Shown: positions 48,652 through 58,503 of the stretch, one piece after another
Position numbering within the stretch: position 1 is the first letter of the stretch
Layout: each line of letters begins with the position of its first letter
NCBI RefSeq assembly: GCF_030580855.1
Contig: NZ_JAUQOP010000023.1
Coordinates: forward strand, 1 to 64,000
DNA from: Pseudomonas citrullilanati
GTDB taxonomy: Bacteria > Pseudomonadota > Gammaproteobacteria > Pseudomonadales > Pseudomonadaceae
Length of the DNA: 64,000 nucleotides
Direction of reading: 5' to 3'
The notes under the pieces: generated by a model
Seen by the model: the letters and a program-made list of their open reading frames with translations, nothing else
The model's database searches: none
Told to the model about the DNA's origin: nothing
Position numbers and translations under genes: made by a program

Positions 48652-50598
48652 TCAGACCCGAAACGCTTGCACCGCCGTGTGCAGGCGCCCACCCAGTACC
48701 AACAGGTGATCGCCCTGTTCCCGGCCTTGGCCGATGCGCAGCAGGTTGTCGCCGCCCAGTTGATGGATCCGTTCGCTGTGGTCGCGGATTTCGCTGACGG
48801 CGCCGCTCTGTTGGGCGGTGACGTCGGCGATGCGCACGGCGGTGTTGGCGATGGTCTGGATGGCACCGACGATTTCATCCAGCGCGCCGTCGGCGGCCTG
48901 GGCCTGGTTGGCGGTGGCTTCGGCGTGTTCGACCTGGGCGCGCATGCCGTCCACCGACTGGCGGGCGGCCTGTTGCAAGCGGGCGATCAGTGCCTGGATC
49001 TCGGCGGTGGCGCCGGCCGTGCGTTGGGCCAGGGAGCGGACTTCTTCGGCCACCACGGCGAAACCCCGGCCCATTTCCCCGGCGCGCGCGGCTTCGATGG
49101 CGGCGTTGAGGGCCAGCAGGTTGGTCTGGTCGGCGATCGAGCGAATCACCGTCAGCACGCCGCCAATGGTGGCCGACTCTTCGGCCAGTTGCTCGATCAT
49201 TTGCGCGTTGTCCTGTACTTCCCCCACCAGCGCATGCAACCCGGTGAGGCTCAGGCCGATGACTTTCTGCCCTTGCTCCACCGCGTGTCCGGCGCTGCGG
49301 CTGGCGTCGGCGGCCTGGCTGGCATCGCCGGCGACTTGCTGGATCGTCGCTTCCAGTTCACTGAGGGAATCGCGGATCAGCGCCGTATCACCGGCCTGGT
49401 CCTCGGCGCCGCTGTGCAGCTCGCCGCTCAGTTCCGCCAGGGTCCGGCTGCTGCCGGCCACCTGTTCGGCGTTCACGCGAATGGTGCCCACCAGGTCCAC
49501 CAGATAGGCTCGCAAGCGATTGAGCGACGCTTCGATGTCCTGCAACTCGCGGTTGCTGGCGCCAACGCGGATGTCGCGACTGAAATCGCCTTCCGCCCAG
49601 GTCGACAAGGCCGGCGCGAGGTGAGTCAAGGTCCGGGCGAGGCGGCGTTGCAAGGTGTCGATCAGCAGCGCGATCAGCAGGATCAGGCCGATCATGACCC
49701 CCTGGATCAAGCGCACTTCGCCCTGGATCCGCCCATGCTGGGCCCGTACCGCCGGCTCCATGGCATCGATGGCCTGTTGCACTTCAGCGGTCTTCAGGTG
49801 CGTGGCACTGCCCAGCTCGGTGCGTTTCTGGATCAATTCGCGGGTGCGCGCCAGCTCCGCCGGGTATCGGCCGAGCAAGCTGTTGAGTTCGCGCTTGAGG
49901 GCAATGCCGGCATCTTCGGCGGTGGCCTTTTCCTGGGTTTCCAGGCCCATCAGCGCGGCGAAATCGTCGCCGGCGGTTTCGCTGCTGGCTGTCACGCCGA
50001 GCAGCGGCAGGCCATCGAGTTGGGCGGCCTGGGTGCGGATGCTTTGCAGCTCCCGCTCGACATCGGCGGCCATTTCGCTACGGCCGCTACTGACCAGTTT
50101 GTCCCGGGTGAGCGAAAGCCGGCCCAGGTGTTGCGATGCGGCGAACAACGGCGGCAGATAAGCCGGTGCGCCCTGGGCGTATTGGGCGAGTTGGTCGAGG
50201 TTGGCGCTCAGCTCGCGTTCGGCCTGGAGCAACAACGCCTGGGGATCGCCGGCCAGCTTGCCGGCCCCCAACAGGTCGGCCTTGCTGAAGCTGTCGAGGT
50301 TGGACAGGCTCGGGCGCAGGGTCTTGGCCAGCTCCGGCGGGAATGCTTCGAGTTCCTTTTGCAGAGTCTCCAGGGCTTGGGTCGCTGCGCTCAGGCGCAA
50401 GGCGTCGCCGCTGTTCAGGTACTCCTCGATGTTGCGTGCCACTTCGCCTTGGAACTGCCGCGACAGGCCCAGGTAACGTTCCATCAACAGATAGGGGCGC
50501 TCCAGGGCGATCTGCGACCACCACAGCGTGGCCCCGAGGCCCAGGCACACGGCAACTAAAAGAAGGGTATTGAGATTGGTCAGCAACTTCAGGCGCAT
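48652..50598 (-). CDS. methyl-accepting chemotaxis protein (CtpL position)
   Basis: Transmembrane chemoreceptor. It is 648 residues: TM1 (LLLVAVCLGLGATLWW, ~12-28), a long periplasmic helical sensor (~30-295), TM2 (LIQGVMIGLILLIALLID, ~297-315), HAMP, then the cytoplasmic signalling hairpin with GMRAQVEHAEATANQA and EVRSLAQRTAGATAEIQALI. Its gene position corresponds to CtpL of P. aeruginosa, a receptor for inorganic phosphate under low-phosphate conditions, but the ligand is not provable from sequence. The stop abuts the right REP pair. Confidence 0.88.
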   Translation of the reverse strand: MRLKLLTNLNTLLLVAVCLGLGATLWWSQIALERPYLLMERYLGLSRQFQGEVARNIEEYLNSGDALRLSAATQALETLQKELEAFPPELAKTLRPSLSNLDSFSKADLLGAGKLAGDPQALLLQAERELSANLDQLAQYAQGAPAYLPPLFAASQHLGRLSLTRDKLVSSGRSEMAADVERELQSIRTQAAQLDGLPLLGVTASSETAGDDFAALMGLETQEKATAEDAGIALKRELNSLLGRYPAELARTRELIQKRTELGSATHLKTAEVQQAIDAMEPAVRAQHGRIQGEVRLIQGVMIGLILLIALLIDTLQRRLARTLTHLAPALSTWAEGDFSRDIRVGASNRELQDIEASLNRLRAYLVDLVGTIRVNAEQVAGSSRTLAELSGELHSGAEDQAGDTALIRDSLSELEATIQQVAGDASQAADASRSAGHAVEQGQKVIGLSLTGLHALVGEVQDNAQMIEQLAEESATIGGVLTVIRSIADQTNLLALNAAIEAARAGEMGRGFAVVAEEVRSLAQRTAGATAEIQALIARLQQAARQSVDGMRAQVEHAEATANQAQAADGALDEIVGAIQTIANTAVRIADVTAQQSGAVSEIRDHSERIHQLGGDNLLRIGQGREQGDHLLVLGGRLHTAVQAFRV

Positions 50599-50650
50599 CT
50601 GGGGTCTACCCGGGGCAGAATCGTAAGTGCCTGAAGTTATTGCGTTTGGG

Positions 50651-52312
50651 TTACAGGTTCATGACCGAATCGGTGGATTCCGATGAAAAAGTGGCACTTT
50701 GCCTGGCTGCCTGGACGCGGTTGCGCCCGGCATGTTTGGCCCGATACAGCGCCTCGTCCGCCTGGCTCGCCATCATCAGACTGTCGGAGTCGTCGCTCAT
50801 CTCCACCACGCCGGCGCTGAAGGTGCACCACAGGTCATGGGGCTGGGCCGGGTAGTGGATTTCAGCGAAGCGCTGGCGGATTTCATCGAGTACCTTGCAG
50901 GCGGCCTCGATGTCGGTGTCGGGCATGACAATGGCGAACTCTTCGCCACCGTAGCGGCCGATGAAGTCGGTCTTGCGCAGGCGCTGCTTGAGAAACAGCG
51001 CCAGGCTCTTGATCACCCGGTCGCCCATGGGGTGGCCGTGGCTGTCGTTGACCCGCTTGAAGTGGTCGATGTCGAGCATGGCGAAACTCAGCGGCTTGCC
51101 TTCGCGGCGTGCGCGGAAGCTGCAATCTTCGAGCAACTGCAGGATATGCGTGTGGTTGTACAGCCCGGTGAGGCTGTCGCGCACCATCCGCGCCTTGAGA
51201 TTGCGCGCCCGCGCCGCGCGGTTGCGCACGGTGGTGATCAGGTGGCGGGGCTTGATCGGCTTGGTCAGGAAGTCGTCGCCGCCTTCGCTCATGGCGTCGA
51301 GCTGCTTGTCCAGGTCGTCTTCGGCCGACAGGTAGATGATCGGCACGCTGACGTAGCGGTCATTGTGGCGGATCACCTTGGCCAGTTCGGTGCCGGTGCA
51401 GGCGGGCATGTACATGTCGAGGATGATCAGGTCGGGCTGGAAGTCCGCCAACTCGGCCATGGCCTGGATCGGCTCGATCAACGTGCGGGTGACGATGCCG
51501 GCGCTGTTGAGCAGGCGCTCGGTGTGCAGGGCCTGGGCGCGGGAGTCGTCGATGATCAGCACTTTATAGGGTTCGTACTGGGCGACGCAGGTCAGCACTT
51601 CGATTTTTTCCAGCAGGCTCGACGCTTCGAGGGTGCCGGTGAGGAACTCCTGCCCGCCGGCGCGCACGGCCGCCAGGCGGGTCGGCGTGTCGGTTTCCAA
51701 CAGGCTGAAGAACAGCAGGGGCAACGGCTGCTCCAGGCCTTCCTGGGCTTCGGCGGCCAGCTTCAGGCCGGCACCGGGGCCGCTGAAATCCACGTCCATG
51801 ACAATCGCGGCGGGCAGGCGCTCGACCATCGTCGCGCGAAACGCCGCGACGCTGTCCAGGGCCTGGGCGCTGAGGCCGAAGAATTCCAATTGCTTGGCCA
51901 GGCGCTCGGCGCGGTCATGGTCTTGCAGCAGTACGTAGATGGGTTTGCGCAGCGGCGGCAGGAACGTCTGTTCGAGCTGGTCGCCGTGGCGTAGGCCGGT
52001 GCGCGACAGGCGCTGCATCAGGCGGTTGATCTCGGTGATCAATTGGCTGCTCAGGCGCCCGCGATTGGCGTCCACCGCCTGCAACGACTGGCTGATGCCT
52101 TGGGCGAGCAGGGTATGTTCGGGCTGTTCGAAGCGCTCGGCGAAACGCAGCAGCCGCAGGTTGGCTTCGCTGAGCTCGGACAGGTCGGTGCTTGACCATT
52201 CGCTGCGTTGCAGGCGCTGCCAGATCTCCAGGATCTGACGAGCCTGGTGAATTACCCGCTGGGCAAAGTGATGCTTGAGGCGCTCGCGGCTGGGGTCTTC
52301 TGGCTCGGTCAT
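50651..52312 (-). CDS. gcbA: diguanylate cyclase GcbA (receiver domains plus GGDEF)
   Basis: Makes cyclic-di-GMP; in P. fluorescens and P. aeruginosa GcbA promotes attachment and biofilm. The 553 residues contain an N-terminal helical/HPt-like part, degenerate and full receiver regions (LIIDDSRAQALHTERLLNSAG and LIILDMYMPACTGTELAK with the candidate phospho-Asp), then a C-terminal GGDEF domain (~385-553) with RYGGEEFAIVMPD. The I-site RKTD sits five residues before GGEEF, so product inhibition is expected to be intact. It starts about 285 bases from the divergent DUF2333 gene. Confidence 0.9.
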   Translation of the reverse strand: MTEPEDPSRERLKHHFAQRVIHQARQILEIWQRLQRSEWSSTDLSELSEANLRLLRFAERFEQPEHTLLAQGISQSLQAVDANRGRLSSQLITEINRLMQRLSRTGLRHGDQLEQTFLPPLRKPIYVLLQDHDRAERLAKQLEFFGLSAQALDSVAAFRATMVERLPAAIVMDVDFSGPGAGLKLAAEAQEGLEQPLPLLFFSLLETDTPTRLAAVRAGGQEFLTGTLEASSLLEKIEVLTCVAQYEPYKVLIIDDSRAQALHTERLLNSAGIVTRTLIEPIQAMAELADFQPDLIILDMYMPACTGTELAKVIRHNDRYVSVPIIYLSAEDDLDKQLDAMSEGGDDFLTKPIKPRHLITTVRNRAARARNLKARMVRDSLTGLYNHTHILQLLEDCSFRARREGKPLSFAMLDIDHFKRVNDSHGHPMGDRVIKSLALFLKQRLRKTDFIGRYGGEEFAIVMPDTDIEAACKVLDEIRQRFAEIHYPAQPHDLWCTFSAGVVEMSDDSDSLMMASQADEALYRAKHAGRNRVQAARQSATFSSESTDSVMNL

Positions 52313-52597
52313 ATCCTGACTACTAGTTAGGCTGCATGCTGAGGTCGACTGGTGGCTCTATGCTAGCACCTCTTTTCCATTGCATGAGTGTCATACGTCA
52401 ATAATCTGTCCAACCGCGACATTCAGTTAATGACCGGTGGGTTTCGTAGGCCGACGGCGGCGCTTCCTTTATAGTGGCTGTTCGACGACCCCGCCAGCGC
52501 GGGCCTGATCGGGGCCACATTATCGCGTTTCAAATCAGGCACGATGGCGTAGGGTTGTGGTCGAACCGAGAACTCAAGTGATTGAAGGGATATCGCC

Positions 52598-53665
52598 ATG
52601 CTGGACTGGAAGAACCGCGCGGGCAGCGCGCCTGAACGTGCCGCCGAACCGAAATCGGACACCCGCAGCTACCTGGGTGGGCTGTTTTTCAGTCGGGCAC
52701 TGGCTACGCTGGTCGGCCTGTATTTGCTGGTGACCATTGCCCTCGGTTGGTACTGGAGCCAGGAGCCTGCGCTGTTCCCGGTGCAGCAGAACGCCCAGGC
52801 CGCCGCCGAGCGCGACGGCCGGCAAATGGTGGTGGGCTACACCACCGTCGAGACCCTCAAGACCGTGGCCGGCACCTTGCTGACCAAGCCGGGCGGCTAC
52901 ATTTCCAACGACCGTTTCCCACCGGGCCTGTGGATGGACAACATGCCGAGCTGGGAGTACGGCGTGCTGGTGCAGGTTCGCGACCTGAGCCGTGCCTTGC
53001 GCAAGGACTTTGCCCGTTCCCAGTCCCAGTCCGCCGAAGACGCCGACCTGGCCAAGGCCGAGCCGCGCTTCAACTTCGATAACCGCAGCTGGGTGCTGCC
53101 ATCCAGCGAGTCGGAATACCAGGAAGGCATCAATTCCCTGAGCCGTTACCAGGCTCGGTTGTCCGATCCGGCCCAGAAGAGCGCCCTGTTCTACGCCCGC
53201 GCCGACAACCTGAACAACTGGCTCGGGGATGTCGGCACGCGCCTGGGTTCCCTGTCCCAGCGGCTGTCCGCCAGTGTCGGCCGGGTCAAGCTCAACACCG
53301 CGCTGAAAACCGAAATCCCGGCACCGGGCCAGGTGCCGCAGGTGGACGAAGAGGTGGTCGAGACCCCATGGCTGCAAATCGACAACGTGTTCTACGAAGC
53401 GCGGGGCCAGGCCTGGGCGCTGTCGCACCTGCTGCGTGCCATCGAGGTGGACTTCGCCGACGTGCTGGCGAAGAAGAACGCCACGGTCAGCGTCCGGCAG
53501 ATCATTCGTGAACTGGAAGCGTCCCAGGAGCCGGTCTGGAGCCCGATGATCCTCAACGGCAGCGGTTTTGGCGTGTTGGCGAACCACTCACTGGTGATGG
53601 CCAACTACATTTCCCGGGCCAACGCGGCGGTCATCGACTTGCGGCAACTGCTGAACCAGGGCTGA
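52598..53665 (+). CDS. DUF2333 membrane-anchored protein
   Basis: A 355-residue protein of unknown role (DUF2333), probably inner-membrane anchored by one helix near residues 33-52 (LATLVGLYLLVTIALGWYW) with a periplasmic C-terminal domain. Conserved-looking blocks are LTKPGGYISNDRFPPGLWMD, NMPSWEYGVLVQVRDLSRAL and RADNLNNWLGDVGTRLGSLS. The position next to gcbA and the Nudix gene is as in P. aeruginosa PA4842. It overlaps nothing and ends just before the Nudix start (four-base gap), so they are co-transcribed. Confidence 0.87.
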   Translation: MLDWKNRAGSAPERAAEPKSDTRSYLGGLFFSRALATLVGLYLLVTIALGWYWSQEPALFPVQQNAQAAAERDGRQMVVGYTTVETLKTVAGTLLTKPGGYISNDRFPPGLWMDNMPSWEYGVLVQVRDLSRALRKDFARSQSQSAEDADLAKAEPRFNFDNRSWVLPSSESEYQEGINSLSRYQARLSDPAQKSALFYARADNLNNWLGDVGTRLGSLSQRLSASVGRVKLNTALKTEIPAPGQVPQVDEEVVETPWLQIDNVFYEARGQAWALSHLLRAIEVDFADVLAKKNATVSVRQIIRELEASQEPVWSPMILNGSGFGVLANHSLVMANYISRANAAVIDLRQLLNQG

Positions 53666-53668
53666 TCG

Positions 53669-54226
53669 ATGAGCGAAAGTGCCCGGGAGGTCGCCCACCG
53701 AGTGGCCTCGGATGCCGAATTGATCGCCTGGGTCGATGAACACGATAACCTGCTGGGCAGCTTGGTGCGGTCGGATTTGCGTGAGCGCGGGTTGATCGGA
53801 CGCGGCACCTACATCCTGCTGTTCAACTCGGCCGGTGAACTGTGTGTCCACCGGCGCACCCTCAGCAAGGCGATCTACCCGGGGTTCTGGGACGTGGCGG
53901 CGGGCGGCATGGTGCAGGCCGATGAGACCTACACCGAGTCGGCTGCCCGGGAACTGGCCGAGGAACTCGGCGTGAGCGGTGTCGAACTGACCGCCCACGA
54001 CCACTTCTATTTCGAAGACACCGGCAGCCGGCTGTGGTGCTCGGCCTTCTCGGCGGTGTGGGACGGCCCCCTGGTGCTGCAGCCGGAAGAAGTGCTCGAA
54101 GCGCGCTTTCTGCCCATCGACCAGGTGCTGGAGGAAATCCGCCACATGCCTTATTGCCCGGACTCGCTGGCAGCCCTGGAGCGCTATCTGCGCGCCCACG
54201 GCGATGGCGTCGCAAAGAAGCTATAA
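53669..54226 (+). CDS. Nudix hydrolase (YfcD family)
   Basis: Nudix phosphohydrolase, 185 residues. The Nudix box GX5EX7REUXEEXGU is intact in GMVQADETYTESAARELAEELGV. The N-terminal lead VDEHDNLLGSLVRSDLRERGL and LHRRTLSK-like segment (VHRRTLSKAIYPGFWDVAAGG) fit the isopentenyl-diphosphate-isomerase-like/YfcD branch, where the substrate is unknown. It follows DUF2333 by a few bases. The C-terminus is complete. Confidence 0.9.
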   Translation: MSESAREVAHRVASDAELIAWVDEHDNLLGSLVRSDLRERGLIGRGTYILLFNSAGELCVHRRTLSKAIYPGFWDVAAGGMVQADETYTESAARELAEELGVSGVELTAHDHFYFEDTGSRLWCSAFSAVWDGPLVLQPEEVLEARFLPIDQVLEEIRHMPYCPDSLAALERYLRAHGDGVAKKL

Positions 54227-54394
54227 ATTGGCGCTGATTGGCCCTTAGCAAGTCGGCTTTTTGCCGTTACACTGCGCGACTTTTCAAGCTGAACCGACGT
54301 CTGCGGTCCAGTAGCGCTGCCCCTGCCTGAGTGGGGCTTCGCGGTCGAGGCACTGCTTCCTCGACCAGTCTTTGTCCTCCCGAGAGGATTGCCG

Positions 54395-54766
54395 GTGGCC
54401 AAAAAAGCCGCATCCTTCGCCGCCCTGGGCGGCCTGGTATTTTCTACCGACGCCGGTCGTCATTGCCCTGATTGCCGTCAACCGGTGGATGCCTGCATCT
54501 GCAAACAGACCGTCATCCCCGCCGGGGACGGCATTGCCCGTGTGCGCCGCGAAAGCAAGGGCCGTGGCGGCAAGACGGTGACCACCATCACCGGCGTGCC
54601 GCTGGCCGAAGACGCGCTCAAGGAACTGGCCACCACGTTGAAGAAACGCTGTGGCACCGGTGGCGCGTTGAAAGACGGCGTCATCGAGATCCAGGGCGAT
54701 CACGTCGAGCTGTTGCTGGCGGAACTGGTCAAGCACGGTTTCAAGGCGAAGAAATCCGGCGGCTAG
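54395..54766 (+). CDS. yciH: translation initiation factor Sui1/YciH-like protein
   Basis: Small eIF1/SUI1-fold protein that acts on start-codon fidelity in some assays. The GTG at 54395 has GAGAGGA six bases upstream and gives 123 residues; a TTG at 54389 lacks spacing. An N-terminal Cys motif CPDCRQPVDACIC (about 29-41) is typical of Pseudomonas YciH, followed by the SUI1 core RRESKGRGGKTVTTITGV and KRCGTGGALKDGVIEIQGDH. It is a single gene ending before a nested inverted repeat. Confidence 0.93.
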   Translation: MAKKAASFAALGGLVFSTDAGRHCPDCRQPVDACICKQTVIPAGDGIARVRRESKGRGGKTVTTITGVPLAEDALKELATTLKKRCGTGGALKDGVIEIQGDHVELLLAELVKHGFKAKKSGG

Positions 54767-54770
54767 CAGC

Positions 54771-54838
54771 CTCTGTGAAAACCACCCTCGGCTTGATCCG
54801 AACCCAGGTTCGGGGTCGCCCGCATGGTTTTCACAGAG
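54771..54838. repeat. nested inverted repeat between yciH and speA
   Basis: Perfect 14-base arms CTCTGTGAAAACCA (54771-54784) and TGGTTTTCACAGAG (54825-54838) enclose a second perfect hairpin CCGAACC-CA-GGTTCGG (54798-54813). It starts five bases after the yciH stop. It may be a complex terminator or a MITE-like short element. Confidence 0.75.
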
Positions 54839-54976
54839 CCTGTTCTGAACGGGTTTCTAAACTCATCGTTGGCAGCAGGGTCTACCCTGCTGACAGACAA
54901 TTCGTCATTTTCACTCTCTAGACTGCCCCAGCCTCCGACCGGATGGTGCATTTTGACTTCTTTATAGGGGACTTCG

Positions 54977-56890
54977 ATGTCCGTACGACGCACACGCAAA
55001 GACGATGGCAGCCAATGGACAGTTGCGGACAGCCGCAGTGTTTATGGGATTCGCCATTGGGGGGCCGGGTATTTCGCGATCAATGACGCCGGTCGCGTCG
55101 AAGTCCGTCCGAACGGTCCCGGCAGCTCGCCCATCGACCTGTTCGAACAAGTCGAGCAACTGCGCCAGAGCGGCCTGTCGCTGCCTTTGCTGGTGCGTTT
55201 TCCCGACATCTTGCAAGACCGCGTGCGCCAGCTCACCGGTGCGTTCGACAGCAACATCGCGCGCCTGGAATACCAGAGCAAATACACCGCGCTCTACCCG
55301 ATCAAGGTCAACCAGCAGGAGGCGGTGATCGAGAACATCATCGCCACCCAGAACGTCTCCATTGGCCTGGAAGCCGGTTCCAAGCCCGAGCTGCTGGCGG
55401 TGCTGGCGCTGGCGCCGAAGGGCGGGACCATTGTCTGCAACGGCTACAAGGACCGCGAGTTCATCCGCCTGGCGCTGATGGGCCAGAAGCTGGGCCACAA
55501 CGTCTTTATCGTCATCGAGAAAGAGTCCGAAGTGGAGCTGGTGATCGAGGAAGCGGCGTCCCTCAAGGTCAAGCCGCAGGTCGGCCTGCGGGTGCGGCTG
55601 TCGTCCCTGGCGTCGAGCAAGTGGGCCGACACCGGTGGTGAGAAATCCAAGTTCGGCCTGTCGGCCGCGCAACTGCTGTCGGTGGTCGAGCGCTTCCGCG
55701 GGGCGGGCCTGGACCAGGGCATCCGCCTGCTGCACTTCCACATGGGTTCGCAGATCGCCAACCTGGCGGACTACCAGCATGGCTTCAAGGAAGCGATCCG
55801 TTACTACGGCGAGCTGCGCAACCTCGGCTTGCCGGTGGACCACATCGACGTCGGCGGTGGCCTGGGCGTGGACTACGATGGTACGCACTCGCGCAACGCC
55901 AGTTCGATCAACTACGACATGGACGACTACGCCGGTGTCGTGGTCGGCATGCTCAAGGAATTCTGCGATGCCCAGGGTCTGCCGCATCCGCACATCTTTT
56001 CCGAAAGCGGGCGTTCGCTGACGGCCCACCACGCGATGCTGGTGGTGCAGGTGACCGACGTCGAGAAGCATAACGACGACGTGCCGGTGATCGACAATAA
56101 GCTGGAACTGCCGGAGACCGTGCAATGGCTGGTCGACCTGCTGGGCCCGACCGACATCGAGATGGTCACCGAGACCTACTGGCGTGCCACCCACTACATG
56201 AGCGACGTGGCCGCGCAGTACGCCGACGGCAAGTTGACCCTGGCCGAAAAAGCCTTGGCCGAGCAGTGCTACTTCGCCGTCTGCCGGCGCCTGCACAACT
56301 CCTTGAAGGCGCGCCAGCGTTCCCACCGCCAGGTCCTGGACGAACTCAACGACAAGCTGGCCGACAAGTACATCTGCAACTTCTCGGTGTTCCAGAGCCT
56401 GCCGGACACCTGGGCCATCGGCCAGGTGCTGCCGATCCTGCCGTTGCATCGCCTCGACGAAGAGCCGATGCGCCGCGCCGTGCTGCAAGACCTGACCTGC
56501 GACTCCGACGGCAAGATCAAGCAGTACGTCGACGAGCAGAGCATCGAGACCAGCCTGCCGGTGCATGCCCTCAATCCGGGCGAGGACTACCTGCTGGGGA
56601 TCTTCCTGGTGGGCGCCTACCAGGAAATCCTCGGCGACATGCACAACCTGTTCGGTGACACCGATTCGGTGAACATCTACCAGAACGCCGACGGCAGCGT
56701 GTACCACGCCGGTATCGAGACCCACGACACCATCGAAGACATGCTGCGCTACGTGCACCTGTCGCCGGAGGAGTTGATGACTCACTACCGCGACAAATGC
56801 GCCAGTGCCCGCATCAGCGCGACCGAACGCACCCAGTTCCTCGACGCCCTGCGCCTGGGCCTGACGCGTTCGTCTTACCTGTCCTCCTGA
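54977..56890 (+). CDS. speA: biosynthetic arginine decarboxylase SpeA
   Basis: PLP enzyme making agmatine from arginine, first step of putrescine synthesis. The 637-residue protein has the PLP lysine in LYPIKVNQQEAVI (Lys110), LHFHMGSQIANL, IDVGGGLGVDYDGTHS (fold-type III), EDYLLGIFLVGAYQEILGDMHN and a C-terminus typical for SpeA. It starts with a GG-rich ribosome site (AGGGGACTTCG) before ATG. A hairpin (56900-56921) follows the stop. Confidence 0.96.
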   Translation: MSVRRTRKDDGSQWTVADSRSVYGIRHWGAGYFAINDAGRVEVRPNGPGSSPIDLFEQVEQLRQSGLSLPLLVRFPDILQDRVRQLTGAFDSNIARLEYQSKYTALYPIKVNQQEAVIENIIATQNVSIGLEAGSKPELLAVLALAPKGGTIVCNGYKDREFIRLALMGQKLGHNVFIVIEKESEVELVIEEAASLKVKPQVGLRVRLSSLASSKWADTGGEKSKFGLSAAQLLSVVERFRGAGLDQGIRLLHFHMGSQIANLADYQHGFKEAIRYYGELRNLGLPVDHIDVGGGLGVDYDGTHSRNASSINYDMDDYAGVVVGMLKEFCDAQGLPHPHIFSESGRSLTAHHAMLVVQVTDVEKHNDDVPVIDNKLELPETVQWLVDLLGPTDIEMVTETYWRATHYMSDVAAQYADGKLTLAEKALAEQCYFAVCRRLHNSLKARQRSHRQVLDELNDKLADKYICNFSVFQSLPDTWAIGQVLPILPLHRLDEEPMRRAVLQDLTCDSDGKIKQYVDEQSIETSLPVHALNPGEDYLLGIFLVGAYQEILGDMHNLFGDTDSVNIYQNADGSVYHAGIETHDTIEDMLRYVHLSPEELMTHYRDKCASARISATERTQFLDALRLGLTRSSYLSS

Positions 56891-56899
56891 TGAGCCCGC

Positions 56900-56921
56900 C
56901 GCCCCCTGCAACCAGGGGGCG
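56900..56921. terminator. candidate terminator hairpin after speA
   Basis: CGCCCCCTG (56900-56908) and CAGGGGGCG (56913-56921) are perfect inverted arms with a CAAC loop, ten bases after the speA stop. No long U-run follows, so strength is uncertain. Confidence 0.6.
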
Positions 56922-57186
56922 CTTGAGGCTGGCCACGGCAGCTGTTCTGTTAAGCAATCAGCATTGCCCTCCAGTTCTGTCAGAAACGACTGCGCAAATC
57001 GCAGGTTTTTTCCGGCAGTCCTGAAGGGCATTTTTCTTTGTGTTGTTGTTATTTCCACACATTGAGTCGCATAACCGGCGCAGTCCTAATTTCGTGTAGT
57101 CCCTTTCCTAACTTGTACTTCGGCCCTCTACTCGGCCATGGCTCTCGGCGAGAATCCCCGGCCGCCCCTCCTGTAGAGAAACGCCG

Positions 57187-58503
57187 ATGTCCGATCCAGC
57201 CAGCGAGCCAGCCTTTCGTCTGGAGATAGCCGGTCTGCCCGAACCCTTGGTCGTCGTGGCCTTCACGGGCAGCGAAGCCGTCAGCGAACCGTTCGCCTAT
57301 GAGGCGCAGTTGTCGCTCCCCGATGCCCCCCTGGACCTGGCCGGCCTGCTCTATCGCAGCGTCTGGTTGAGCTTCGGTGCCCCGGGCCGGGGCATTCATG
57401 GGCAGTTGCACGAACTGGTCGAGCAGCCGCCAGGCGCCGGGTGCCGGGTGCGCATCGGCCCGAAGCTGGCCTGCCTGGCGCAGCGCTTCAGCCAGCGGGT
57501 GTTCAGCGCTCGCTCGGTGCCGCAGATCCTGCGCCAGGTGCTCCGGGAGCATGGCATCGACGGCCGGCACCTGTGCCTGGACTTGATCGGCGATTACCCC
57601 GCGCAGGATTTCTGCACCCAGTACCGGGAGTCGGACCTGCAGTTTCTCCAGCGGCTGTGCGCACAGGCCGGTATCCACTTTCATTTCGAGCACTCCCGGG
57701 ACGGGCACTGCCTGGTGTTCAGCGACAGCCCCGGCGGGTTCCCCCCGGTGGGCGAGGCGGTTTACGGCGACCACCGGCCTGCACCCGGCGTGCGGGCCTT
57801 CAGTGTGCAAAGCACGCTGCCGGGCACGCCGGTCGCCCGCGGGCGCAGCGACCTGAAGCACCTGCACGTGGGCCGGGTGCTGGCGCTGACGGCCCATCCC
57901 CTGGAGGACTGGAACCGACGCTGGCTGCTGGTGGGCGTCGAGCATCGCGGCCAGGCGGGGGTGTATGGCAACCAATTCAAGGCCATGCCCCAGGACGTAC
58001 CGTCGGTGGCGACCCGGCTGGCGACCAGGCCGCGCATGGCGAGCCGGCAGCGGGGTTGGGTCGTGGCGGTGGATGAGCCGGCCATGGCGGCGGCGGGACG
58101 AGTGGCGGTGCAGTTCGACTGGGTCTATCAGGGCGAGGGCGCCCGCCCCAGTCATTGCTGGTTGCCGTTGGCACCCGAATTGGCGGCGGGGGCACAGGCC
58201 TTGCGCGAGGGCACCGAGGTGCTGGTGAGTTTCATCGAGGGCGATCCGGACCGGCCGTTGATCAGTGCTTTTCTTGAGGTGCCCGGGCCGTCGGATTCGC
58301 CAGATGAATCCGCGACACGCCCGGCCAGCCTCGACACACCGGTGCCATCGCAAGCCGACCCGATGCTCCTGTCGGCGATCCGCAACGCCGAGCCGCTGGT
58401 GTTGTTGTGCCTGTTGCCCGGCGGCGGGAGTTTCAGCCATTGCGCCGAGGCGCTATGTACCTGCCGGTTGCTCACCCTGCCCGGCGCGGGCCTTGCGCCG
58501 TGA
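57187..58503 (+). CDS. short VgrG-type type VI secretion spike protein
   Basis: VgrG/TssI-like protein of 438 residues. Residues ~1-290 match the gp27-like region (LEIAGLPEPLVVVAFTGSEAVS, FGAPGRGIHGQLHELVE, FCTQYRESDLQFLQRLCAQAG, FEHSRDGHCLVFSDSPG), and ~300-375 the OB-fold gp5-like part (RGWVVAVDEPAMAAAGRVAV, PLAPELAAGAQALREGTEVL, FIEGDPDRPLISAF). The beta-helical needle expected in full VgrG (usually 600+ residues) is missing or reduced; the protein ends within ~60 residues. Its stop overlaps the next start (GTGA). No T6SS structural genes are in the window. Confidence 0.83.
   Translation: MSDPASEPAFRLEIAGLPEPLVVVAFTGSEAVSEPFAYEAQLSLPDAPLDLAGLLYRSVWLSFGAPGRGIHGQLHELVEQPPGAGCRVRIGPKLACLAQRFSQRVFSARSVPQILRQVLREHGIDGRHLCLDLIGDYPAQDFCTQYRESDLQFLQRLCAQAGIHFHFEHSRDGHCLVFSDSPGGFPPVGEAVYGDHRPAPGVRAFSVQSTLPGTPVARGRSDLKHLHVGRVLALTAHPLEDWNRRWLLVGVEHRGQAGVYGNQFKAMPQDVPSVATRLATRPRMASRQRGWVVAVDEPAMAAAGRVAVQFDWVYQGEGARPSHCWLPLAPELAAGAQALREGTEVLVSFIEGDPDRPLISAFLEVPGPSDSPDESATRPASLDTPVPSQADPMLLSAIRNAEPLVLLCLLPGGGSFSHCAEALCTCRLLTLPGAGLAP

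Noticed and set aside
54962..57058. 698-residue antisense open frame opposite speA
   Set aside because: It is a shadow of the well-supported arginine decarboxylase, with low-complexity composition.
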